Of a stretch of DNA of 64,000 bases, positions 45,433 through 55,415 are shown in pieces; position 1 is the stretch's first letter; every line of letters begins with the position of its first letter. Source of the DNA: Oscheius sp. JU75. Lineage: Eukaryota; Nematoda; Chromadorea; Rhabditida; Rhabditidae. The translations under genes were made by a program, and so were the position numbers. The stretch covers positions 7,254,001-7,318,000 of the forward strand of contig JASJZC010000004.1 of the NCBI GenBank assembly GCA_037178855.1, given 5' to 3'. The notes under the pieces were generated by a model. That model saw only the letters and a list, made by a program, of their open reading frames with translations. It was not told the origin of the DNA and ran no database searches.

Positions 45433-46441
45433 ATGAGAGTACTGGAGACGTCGACCAAAGAAAACACGAAACATAAGAAGACTTTTCAGGTGAGTCAAAG
45501 AGAGAGAGAGACAGAGACATACGCTCATTTCCTCTTCAGGAATACCTCTCCGGAGAGGACCGATGCTACAGCTGCGTACACTGTCGAGCCAACCTGGCCA
45601 GTCATTCCGAACTGATCTCCAAGTCATTCCAAGGCAGCCAGGGCAAGGCCTATCTCTTCAACGCCGTAGTCAAGTGAGAACTTGGATCTTGACCGGGTTG
45701 TGAGAGTGTGTCTTACAGTGTTGGGACCGGTCCGGCAGAGGAACGTGTCCTGTTGACTGGTCTTCATGCAGTAGCCGATATCTACTGTGAGAATTGCAAG
45801 ACTACTCTTGGATGGAAATATGTGAGTTCTAAAAGAGTGACAGACACTGGGGCATGAGTCAGAAGACACAAAGACAGAAAGTGAAGAAAGTCAACAGTCA
45901 TACTGAAGCAGAGACAAGTGAGCTCAGAATCATATAATGAGTCGAGAAACATGCATGAGTCAGAGACAGAGGCAAAAGTTCAGTCCAGATACGTGTCAAG
46001 AGCTCAGTTCCAGATCTGTACCGGTGATCAAGAGTCATACTAATAGTAAAGATACAGGGTTATTGTTCAGACAGGGAGTCATGAAGTGAATCAGTTCAAT
46101 AGTCAAGAGCCAAAGAGAGACAGTCATGTCCAGACAGAGAGTCGAGAGTCATAAAGATCAGCTTTAAACAGAAGTGGAGTCAAGCTGAACAAGAGAACCT
46201 AGACATAGAGTCAAGAATCCTGATTCCATTCTCCAGCGATAGTCAAAAGTCGTATAGAGAGAGTTATGTCCGGACAAAGTCAAGAGTCAAGCATCCTTTC
46301 CAAATAACTCTCTTTCAGGAGCATGCTTTTGAGTCGAGTCAGAAGTACAAGGAGGGCAAGTATATCATCGAGCTGGCCCACATGGTCAAGGACAACCACT
46401 GGGATGAGGGCAAGGATCGTCGTCGACGATCAGTCACGTAA
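45433..46441 (+). CDS. YPEL: Yippee-like zinc-binding protein (YPEL1-4 type)
   Basis: Small, very conserved Yippee (Mis18-like fold) protein, associated with centrosome/spindle and cell-cycle roles in animals. Exons 45433-45489, 45540-45673, 45719-45821 and 46319-46441 encode 138 residues. [19 protein letters not shown] matches the family start, with Cys31/Cys34 the first zinc pair. [19 protein letters not shown] follows, then [32 protein letters not shown] (Cys87/Cys90) and [20 protein letters not shown]. It is nearly identical in sequence to vertebrate YPEL1-4 over the core, and closer to these than to YPEL5. The last intron (45822-46318) is decayed AGTCAAGAGTCATA repeat. An unusual Arg-rich tail (DRRRRSVT) ends the protein. 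Confidence 0.96.
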
Positions 46442-47469
46442 CAATAACCTGTACCTCTCACTCCTTTGTACAAAGTGTCTTTCCCCCCTCATTCTTCTAA
46501 TTGCAATCCCTGTTTGTACATACAATGTAGGCGTCGACTTCGCCTCCTCAATGCCTAGTTACGGACTCTTCCCACAGCCGGTACACTCCCACTTCTTGAA
46601 ACTACGGTAGCCCTTCTTCTAACTGACCCACGGTATCTTTCGCCCATCCATTCCTGTCTTGCTTCTAAGAACGTACCTGCTGTATTTTCTTTGCTCCTTT
46701 GACAATGAATACGTTCGAATTTAGTTTTTTGTTCAGTGAGACACAGAGAGAGAGAGAAAGAGAAACAGCCCCTTGGTTTTCAAGAGCTCCCCCACCATGA
46801 TGACATGGCCACTTTGCCTTCCTTGGCAATCTAACGAACCACGAAAAATCTACTCTTCGAGTAGCTGAATTATGGCCTCACGATACAGAAGTCAGAAGAT
46901 CAGACGAGGCGAGACCACCCACATTCAATGTTCAACGAATTCATCCATCCTGCTGCTGAATGAGACATACGTCTCCTCCCGTCAGCATATTCTGTGTTCT
47001 GGCGTATCGCATTCACTCCAATCATCCATACTCTACATTTCTGTCTGGTGCAAACATTAAGTCATGTGCTTTTGGGACTAATCAAAACTGCGCGGCATCT
47101 CATCATCTTAATCTATTGTACAGCGCGCCGCCGTCCGATCTGCCATCTCAGGAAACGTTGGATCGATTAGTATCTGGATCAAATGTGCACGGTTAGCGTT
47201 TTGTTTTTGTTTCAGACAGCTTTTTTTTTTCGCTTGGAAGACCTCGGTCCAGCTGGCCGCGTCCCGTCCCAAGAATTGGAGAAAGCTGGGCGGTAAACCC
47301 AATTAGTTTTTTTTTCTTCTAGGAGCCTTATCTAACGCCCTTCGTTTAATCATCCTCTTTTATTTTACACAAAGCTGATGTCGTATTCTGTCGTCGAGTA
47401 GACGCAGCTCATGTCCGTTTTTATTCGAAACCTTGTCGCAAGACCTAAACCTTTTTTGAATTTACAACC
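46442..47469. other. Gap between Yippee and the GNAT gene
   Basis: The Yippee 3'UTR lies at the left and the 3' end of the minus-strand GNAT gene at the right. A short GAGAGA tract lies near 46745. No supported gene. Confidence 0.5.
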
Positions 47470-48942
47470 TTAAACGGGCTTACCAATTGTGTAGTCTTCT
47501 TTTGTACAGTACCCTCCGCTGAGTTTTTCCAACAAACCTCGACTCTCTGGATTCGTCGAGGGTACTTGAAGCTGCAGGTTACGGTATTGACCTTGGAATT
47601 TACCGGAGAGAAGAGAGAATAGAAGAGATTCGGCAAATTTCTGAAATATTTTTTCTAAACTGACTTTTTTGATTCCAAAATTGTATTTTTCGCATTTTTC
47701 GTGCTTTGCAAAGTTGTAGAGTGGATCAAAATCTATAACTTTGCAGGACACCGCAAAATCGGAAAACCATTGGTTATGCGTAAAAGCGTCACAAGACTCG
47801 AAAAAAAATTCTAGGATTACAATAGTTTTCAAAGTACTCTTTGAGCAGGTCTTGAATTAATTTTGTTTTCGCGCCTTTTCAAGCCCAAGATCCGTTTTTC
47901 CGCATCATCATGTTTAGTAAAATTGGAGATATCGATTTCCTCTACAGCTTTTCAGAACATGGTAAAGCTTGAAATGCTTGAAAAATGACCTACCGAGCTG
48001 TTCGCATACAGCGGTCCAATGAAGAGCTCGTTATTGATCAACAATCGAGCCGTTCCATACCCAACAACATTTTTTGACTCGTCCAAGGCAACCTAAACAC
48101 TGAATTGAACAGTTTTTGACAAGACTTACGAAAGTATCCGCACAGTCCTGTGTCACAAAGAGACGGAGGAAGTGGCTTCTGTCCAGATCGTCTTGGAACT
48201 TTTGGTCGTAGGACAGAACTTTAGGAAGGAGGTCAGGAGAGAGTTTTAGGATTTTCTGACAAGATTTGAGAGATAGGAGATTGACTTTTGAGGGGTCTAT
48301 CTGGAAATTAGACCCAGTCTCCGTCTCATTGTCTTTGTGTCTCTCTGTCTTTCTGTCCTTCTGTATCTCTGTTTCTCTGTATCTGTCTCTCTGTCCTTTT
48401 ACCTGATACCAGACAGCTTTCCAGTCATTCTCAAGTGTGAAGTTGTAGTGTAGCTTGTATTTTTCCACCATATAGGACACTGGAAATGAAAGAGTCTCTG
48501 TAACTGTTTCTCTGCCCAGCTCACTGCCATTGAGGAACAAATTATGTTGCTGCTTGTCAGCAATAATTCTTCTGAAAAGCTCGTTCCCGATTCCTTGACC
48601 CCGAAACTCCTTCTTCACATAGAATAGACCAAGAACAGTAGACACTTGGAGTCTTGTCCTATGTCTGTAGGTGACGCTACAGATGCAGCCGACAGGATAG
48701 GCGGTCCCTATGCTTACTTTGGTTGAATTCTAGGCTTATGAGCACCTTGTTCGTAGGCCACAAGCATCTGAAACCGCCTCCCGAACGTCTTCTTCCAGAG
48801 ATGAAAGTCTGTCTCGGCTAGGCACCATAAGTCTGTTGTATAGGCTGATTGGACGAGTTCAAGCCATTGCTGAAACTTGGTGGGAAACAGTTACAGAGAG
48901 ACTTACTTCAAAGGACGGGTCATTCAGGTAGTCGATGTTCAT
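47470..48942 (-). CDS. GNAT-family N-acetyltransferase with two acetyltransferase-like halves
   Basis: Predicted acetyl-CoA-dependent N-acetyltransferase; substrate unknown. Supported exons: 48907-48942 (MNIDYLNDPSFE), one ending at 48868 (QWLELVQSAYTTDLWCLAE), one from about 48660 down to 48403, 48130-48300, 47990-48092 and 47470-47640. The acetyl-CoA loop is clear in VLGLFYVKKEFRGQGIGNEL. A second half has VALDESKNVVGYGTARLLI then FIGPLYANSS, and a C-terminal LQLQVPSTNPESRGLLEKLS, the usual 'PS.N......EKL' end of two-lobed nematode GNAT proteins. The splice structure is unresolved in two places: 48660-48760 (either a ~29 base intron or a GTAAGC donor) and 47641-47989. One intron contains TCTGTCTC microsatellite and another a CTACAACTTTGTAGAAC-type element. 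Confidence 0.82.
47701..47760. repeat. CTACAACTTTGTAGAAC dispersed element, copy 3
   Basis: GTGCTTTGCAAAGTTGTAGAG, then ATCTATAACTTTGCAGGACACCGCAAA, in a GNAT-gene intron. This is a more diverged copy. Confidence 0.55.
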
Positions 48943-51555
48943 CAAAAGAGAGACACGAGAACAGAGAAAGAGACCAATAATCCTTGAACAAATAGTATCA
49001 CTACCCCCCCATTGTTATTGTATGACGAAACCTGTACTCTCTCGAGGTCAAGAAAGAAAGACAGTTCAGATTCTTTTCCTCGAGAAAATTGTTTTCATCC
49101 GAGATCCCAAAGCACTCGGGCATAAAATTGCAATTACTTCTTCAAGGATGCTGCGTTCCTCTTCCTTCCCTGATCCCATCTCTATTTCCTCCTCTCTGCC
49201 GTTGTCTTTCTATTTTCCATCTCACTCTTGTGATCACTGTGATCGCCAGAGAGCTGTTGAGAACGAGAGAGAGAGAGTCTAATTTGGTTGCTCCCCACAT
49301 CTCTAATTAGCTTCCGATAACTTCCTGTCCTCTGCCCAAACATGGTGGCTGATATACGTCTGTTTGCAGAAAAGAGTTTTGGATCAGACAATGATGTATT
49401 TGTCTAGCTATGTCTCAATTATTCAGTGCTTCGGTGGCTGTCTAACTGGTAGCAGTTTTGGGGACATTTTAGCGCCATGTTCTGTCGTGAGGTTACGGTA
49501 GGACTATTGTTATCCGAAGATTACCACCATAGTCTCTGACGACTGTCTCCGTCATCTGTTCTCTTCCAAATCCAAAACTCTTTTCTGCAAACAGACAGTT
49601 AGGATCATCATCGTACCTTCTTATTCATCATGGAACTGTTTCGTGTCTCAGTCTCCATTTATGTTTCTCACCGTTCAGGCATATCGGAAACTGTCTCCTA
49701 TCCTACATTGATGCCAAGCCTGTTCCAGTTTCATTTGATGTCCGTCTATTCAGTTTTTCATCTCTAGTGCTTTACAGGGTAGGACCATTCCATAAAATTA
49801 ACTAGTCTCTCTGACAGGTCGGCTACAGCAATCGGTCACTCTATGTCCCCTGACAGTCGTTCTCAGACTCCCTGGATCTCCAACAGAACATTAAACACAG
49901 GCTATACTCATCTGAGCCTTATCCACTTCCCAGGACTACTGTACTTCATTCAGACCTTGTTAGACTGTCTCTTTGGTTGTTTCATGTCTCTCTATTAGTT
50001 CTAAGGCTGGAATCACTTTGACTCTTTCTAGTCTCCACTTTACTACTCGGAAGATATCTTGAGGCGTGTGAGGGAAAATGGACAGAGACAGATTATGATA
50101 CAGTTTGGTGGCATTGACAGTATAAGAGGGGAACAGGCAGTATCAATAATTGAGAGACTGATAGACGAAAGTGAGAACGTTTAGTCGGTTACTAAAAGTT
50201 ATGTTTTCATTCCAAAGCCGTCATCTCTGAACAGGCGTTCGTTCTGCAACGGTTGACCCGCCACGACTTCCGATACCTCCCACACCTTTGGAAGGAAATG
50301 ACTCAAGAGGTCCCCCTTTTTCAATAATAAGTTCCACCGCCTCCAAAGTGGCTACGAGGTCCTTTTTCTAAATGAGTCCTAGACCACCACATGGATTAGT
50401 GTCTTTTTGCTTGTTAGTTTCTCTAATCCTTTTGCAAAACTGCTCGACCGCTTCCGGAAACTTGGCCATAAAAGGTGAGCATCGCCCCCTCAAATGCTGA
50501 TCTAATTAGGGGAGGTCATCGCGTCACGTAGCTCTCTCTATCTCTCCCTAGAGCTAAAATTAAGCTGTTGCACAAGTGGAAACATAATTTGTGTTTAGGT
50601 GGGGTCACCCATTTTCTCATTACTCTCGTGTATACGTGACCGATCACTGGCCGCTGCCAATCATTTGGACATAATTAGTGACTCTGAGGAGGAGAGACTA
50701 CTTTTAAAAGATCCTTACTCTTTAGCTTTCTGTCTCTGTCTCTGTCCCTCTGTCACTCTATGTCTGTCTCTTTTCCACCTACATTCGTCACAGCGTTTTA
50801 TAGCTCAATTGAGAAAATTGAGCTCCAGACATACTGCCAGTTATTATCGTTTTGGTCATTCGTTTCGTGTATTCTGTTCCCCTTCCCGCCCTCCTCCCTT
50901 CCTCAAATTAGTCTTCTCGTTTCTACCTCTGCCTCTGACACCTCCTTATTCTTGACTCATACTCATTCCTTCTGGAACCGAAGAAGATCTGAAATGCAAT
51001 AAGATCCGGTACAAAGGACTCTTTCCTGTTTGCCATGACTATCAGACGTCAATAGAAGACGTCTTGGTAAGAGGAGACAGCGGGAGCACCCGGATATAGT
51101 GACTGCTAGAAACGTGAGTCCACCCACCCTCAGTCTGCATAAACTGGGGTCGAAACACTCTGACTCTTGTTCCTAGGTAGTCTCTTTATCTCTATATCTC
51201 TGTCTTTGTGTCTTTCTCTCTATTGCTCATCCAGTACGGATTCGAACCAGCTGTCTCCCTATATATGTTCGATTAATCATCTGCCCCGTAGCCATTTTGA
51301 ATGCATTGCTACCTAGAAAATTGGAGAAAACAAAGAATCGCTTGACGATTGTTTTTTGCTCGAGGCTCCAATTCTTGAGCATAATGAATATGCGACACTT
51401 TATCAGCCGGAAAAATAGCGTCATAATGAAATTTGTACGACTTTTGAGCTGTTTGTAAGCGGCTTATATAACTTTTTTCTCCGTCCTTCAGTTCTCTTAG
51501 TCCTTGGTGTCCGAAAGGAAGCAAAATGCAAGAAAAAGCTCTGAAAACGGCAAAA

Positions 51556-51674
51556 AGCTTACGACACCCGGGATTCCCAAGCCGTCTCCGATCCAAGTAC
51601 TAACCGGGCCCAACGTTGCTTGACTTGCCAGATCGGACGGGATGGCGTACTTTCAACGTGGTGTGGCCGTAAGC
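51556..51674 (-). rRNA. 5S ribosomal RNA, copy A
   Basis: 119 bases reading on the minus strand GCTTACGGCCACACC ... GGGTGTCGTAAGCT, collinear with nematode 5S rRNA (GATCTGGCAAGT, GTTAGTACTTGGATCGGAGAC). The 5' and 3' ends pair (helix I). A T5 terminator follows. The first ~70 bases of 5' flank (51675-51745) match those of copies B, C and E. Confidence 0.97.
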
Positions 51675-51816
51675 GGGTTCTTAAACTTCTCGATTGGTTT
51701 TGATTGCGCCTCGTTTCAAGACAGTTTTCTGACTTTCCGCAAACCCAACATTTTGCTTTGGAACTTTGTCTTCTCAAGACATTTTTTGACCCTCGAAAGT
51801 TTTTTTCATTGATCTC

Positions 51817-51880
51817 TTACAAACTTGTAGAACACATTAAGTCTTACCACTTTGTAGAACATGTCATGACGTAAAAATCA
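51817..51880. repeat. CTACAACTTTGTAGAAC dispersed element, copy 4
   Basis: TACAAACTTGTAGAACACATT and ACCACTTTGTAGAACATGTCATG, followed by AAAATCACG as in copy 2. It lies about 140 bp from 5S copy A. Confidence 0.6.
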
Positions 51881-52544
51881 CGTTATCGAGTTGGACTGAT
51901 TGATTATTGTTTATTCGTCACCGTTGAACTATTCGGCTAAAGTCACAGCTCCACCTCCCCGCATTAAACCCGATAATCGGTCGAAAGGAGCACCCGCTTC
52001 ACGTCAACAAGCGTCTCAGACAGTTTTTTGAATCAGGGAGAAAACATCTGCCCTTTATGGCCCCAACTTGATTATTACCGTCCTGACGTCTGGTCACCCA
52101 CTCGGAGCCTTTCGCTGAATGGATATCTTGTCTGTTTGTCCATGTTCTCTGTTCTTCCTCCCTATAATTAGGTTGTCTAATTCACGTCTTAAGTTTCAGT
52201 CTTTTGCATGACAATGGGTCATGAAGAGTCAGAGAGTCCATAATCTCTGTCTCTCCGTGGTCCATAGTTTCCCGTCCCCAGTCATTTTTCTTGCCGTAGA
52301 CGTTTCTGAAATGGGCTTCGTAACGAAGCCAGCGCGACGTTTCAATCTTCCCAGCCCATTTTACTTTGACCCTCTAAATTGTGTTCTATTCCAAAAAAGA
52401 AGAAGTGTCACGGCATGTTTGCCATTTTGTGGCCAGCAAAATTTGCAGCATATTGGTTTTTTTCCTAAAATTAGCGACGTCAGCCAGCCTCATGTTTGAA
52501 CTAATTTCGAGGCTTCGACTTCAAATATAACAGTTTCTCACTGT

Positions 52545-52606
52545 CAGGACCTGAACAGTTGACCGTCTGCTCGATCCTAAGTTTAACCAGTTGAGCCATC
52601 GGTGCA
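52545..52606 (-). pseudogene. tRNA-like relic
   Basis: On the minus strand GATGGCTCAACTGGTTAAAC (A box) precedes GTCAACTGTTCAGGTCC (B-box-like). Confidence 0.4.
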
Positions 52607-53014
52607 AAGGGCGTACCAATGATTTAAAAAGGTTTTTGATCTTGTTCTTCCGTCTCCAGCATACAGATGAGAGCCAACCATCTCCGGAAGTGTTCCCTGG
52701 TCATAGATCATTATATCCTTTCCTGTTTTCTAAACGTTACTCTATTTCCGTTCATAGCACCAAGCAAACAGGTCAGTCCGAGCCGGAAGTCTTACCATGT
52801 ATGTTCTTTTTCCAACCCCGCCAACATATGCCTAGTCGAGACAAATTAAAGTCAGACCAATTCATGCTCTCTTCCAATTTTTCATGGTCTAGCAGTATAA
52901 AGTCTAGAGAAAACGACCTGTCTCTCAACCTCTCTCTCTCTCTGTTACTGTGTTGTGGGTTCCCGTTCGCTCCCGTCATAACTCCCTCGTTTTTGGTGTC
53001 AACACAATCGTCTA

Positions 53015-53270
53015 CGGGGGATCCGGAAGTCGCAATTGCATTAATCGTCGCCTGAGTTCGAGGCCTTGATGGCTCGCCTGCTGATTAATCGTTTCGCCAC
53101 TTTTGAGCAACACCGGCTTGGCCATCACATCCGCTACCTCAGTCGGGAATTTGATTTTCTTGAGACATAAATTGACCAGCTGATATGACACCTGTGAGTC
53201 AGGCAACGGCAACCTCTGATTCAAGGTGTCTTTCCACGTTCAAGTTCGAGGGAGCGTGACTTGTGCTTTC
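53015..53270 (-). other. Possible coding remnant, unidentified
   Basis: A minus-strand frame of about 80 codons ends at a TAG at 53012-53014. It contains LPDSQVSYQLVNLCLKKI and EVADVMAKPVLLKSGETI. It has no neighbouring exons and no clear ATG context. It could be an old transposon fragment or an isolated exon. Confidence 0.2.
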
Positions 53271-53394
53271 AAAACCGCGTATTGCTTCCTAGTTCTCTGC
53301 CTACAATGCTAGGCTCCTGACTTCTTTATTATCTTGTCTTTTCTAGTATATTTTTTACTAAGAAGAATACATTTTCCGCCCACACAGTCTCCCA

Positions 53395-53445
53395 TAAAGC
53401 TGTAAAGCAGATTAAGAGCTACAACTTTGTAGAGCATCGCAAAGC
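53395..53445. repeat. CTACAACTTTGTAGAAC dispersed element, copy 5
   Basis: GCTGTAAAGCAGATTAAGAG, then CTACAACTTTGTAGAGCATC and GCAAAGC. This matches the right half of copy 2 almost exactly. Confidence 0.65.
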
Positions 53446-53827
53446 AAAAATTGGTAATTTAAACGACCCAGTATATTTTCCCCTGGTTCGAATCCCCTGG
53501 TTTACAAACCTTTTCTCCTTGTGGTTTTCAAGAGTATTAGCTATTCCCTGGACTCGGAAATTTGATTAAAAAGAGTGCAAGATTCCTGACCACTAAACGC
53601 ACTGTACTACTGTAGTCTCCGGGATGGAACTGGTTCGAAATTTTCAGAAAACCAGAACTCCAAGTTTTCTTGTCGTCTGCTTATGATTCCGGCCGTGTGG
53701 CAGAAGCATTCCCATTCCGGAATATCCTTTCCTCACGGCATCCTATACCTGACATCACCCTCTTTCTCCCACTCTTCCTCACTCTTTCCTCTGAACACTG
53801 AACACTTTCAGGTAAACACAAGGCTGT

Positions 53828-54405
53828 ATGCTGGTCATCTCCTCCCTCCTTCTGTCACTAGCCGTTCTGGCCGCCTCGGAGGATGTCCAAGATCTGTCAA
53901 ACGATTTCGATGAGCTTGTGATAGTGCCATTGATGACGGCAGAACAACCGCTGCAGAAGAGAGCCATTATGCCTTTCAGTGGAGGAATGTACGGCAAGAG
54001 GGCGCCTATGCCATTCTCTGGAGGTAGGCGGGAGAGGGACAGTAAGACAGTAAGACAGAGAGACAGAGAAACAGTGAGATGGTAAGATGGAGAGACAGAA
54101 AGATAGAGAGACAGAGCGATAGCGACAGAGAAACAGAAAGACAGAGAGACAGAGATATAGAACTACCATAACTTTCCATTCTCAGGTATGTACGGCAAAC
54201 GAGGCGGTATGATGCCCTTCTCTGGAGGCATGTATGGGAAACGATCAGGTATACACTCTCTCCGGCTCCCAAAAACCAAATTTTTTTAGCCTATGACGAT
54301 AAAAGAGCCGTGATGCCCTTCTCTGGTGGAATGTACGGAAAGAGGTCGGGAGTTCGATCCGTCCGATCACCAATGCCTTTCTCCGGTGGTTTCTATGGAA
54401 AGTAG
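53828..54405 (+). CDS. nlp-10: nlp-10-like neuropeptide precursor (MPFSGGMYamides)
   Basis: Secreted prohormone cut at KR sites to C-terminally amidated peptides. Exons 53828-54023, 54186-54248 and 54290-54405 give 124 residues. A signal peptide lies at about 1-16 (hydrophobic LLLSLAVLAAS). An acidic spacer follows, then AIMPFSGGMYGKR, APMPFSGGMYGKR, GGMMPFSGGMYGKR, the spacer SAYDDKR, and AVMPFSGGMYGKR. The last unit is SPMPFSGGFYGK and stop, with Phe in place of Met and a preceding RSVR instead of KR. C. elegans NLP-10 yields GAMPFSGGMYG- and STMPFSGGMYG-type peptides, so the orthology is strong. Each GYGKR supplies the amide-donor glycine. Peptide units straddle exon junctions. Intron 1 is a GACAGAGA microsatellite. 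Confidence 0.96.
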
Positions 54406-55415
54406 TCGTGTTTCTATCAGAAAAACAGCCAGAGATGTGTCCATATAGCCCCTTCCGTCCCCTTGTTGCTCTCTCAGTCTGCCCACACGGAAATAAACAG
54501 TGGTCATTAAACACGCCTACAAATAAAGCCAGGTTACTTCTGAATGGAATCTGTGGACAGAATGACAGAGACAGGAAGATGGTAGCAATGGATGGCTAAA
54601 CTTATCCAATAGCATGCAGATGGCTCTTTTCGCCGGACTTTCTTTTTCTTCTCAAAATTTTTCTTGATTCCTCTTCCACGACTCTTTCAACTCTCTAGCC
54701 TTGACTCGGTCTCTCCCTCTCCGTCTCCCACCCTTTTTTCGGCACTTGTCGGTTTTCTTTCCTCCCAGTAGCTTTTTCTTTTTTCTCATGTTCCTAGTAC
54801 TCTTCCAACTTTCTCTCGCTTTCCCACAATCTGCCTTAAAACCGTCTCTCTTCCATCTCTCACTACCAGCAACTCCCATCCAGCCCGTCTCTTTTTAGTC
54901 CAGATCTACCAGAAGCTCGAGAAGCAGCTTTCTTCCCCCACATCATCTTCCTCGATTGGCGCTCTCTAATTAAAGACCACAAGCAGTTCTTGTTTCAAAC
55001 TTTTTGCACTTCTTTTCCAGAAAGTTGTGGCAATTATAGTGGCTTGCAATTGCTGCAGTTCCACTAGTTTTGTAAACTTTTGGAATAACAACTATGTTCA
55101 TTTCGAGATTATTAGAGGTAGTCAGGGACAAGGTAGAGTGAGAGACAGTTGGGTACAGGCTACTATATTGGACAGTGGAGGGAAACATACAGAGGTTGAG
55201 ACATGGTCGTTGAGAGTCGTGCAAGAGACAGTGAGGTCTCTCTGTTTCAAAAGACCACTTTCCTCTCTCCATGTTTGTATACGTGGCATGCCTATCTCCC
55301 CCCGTTCTTCTATTGCTGAAAAAGCAAATGGCATAGCTATCAGAGTCGACTCTTATCTCGAGTTAGATATGCGGAGTCGGCAGTCGACTCTCTGTCTCCC
55401 CAAAGGTTCCTAGAA
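54406..55415. other. Gap between the nlp-10-like gene and the 419-residue gene
   Basis: Pyrimidine-rich sequence (54640-54900) and GACAG-type decay (55120-55240). A possible 5' exon for the next gene may lie near 54900-54970 but could not be supported. Confidence 0.4.

Larger units (their letters stand above)
48943..53827. other. 4.9 kb gene-poor region between the GNAT gene and the nlp-10-like gene
   Basis: Apart from one 5S rRNA gene (51556-51674), two CTACAACTTTGTAGAAC-type elements (51817-51880, 53395-53445), a tRNA-like relic (52545-52606) and an isolated B box (53475-53505), I see AT-rich and TCTGTC-rich sequence. A minus-strand frame at 53015-53270 is the only possible coding remnant. 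Confidence 0.55.

Noticed and set aside
48660..48760. 53 bp intron with a GTAAGC donor in the GNAT gene
   Set aside because: Splicing it out would remove VGCICSVTY, a typical GNAT strand; I left the structure open instead of choosing.
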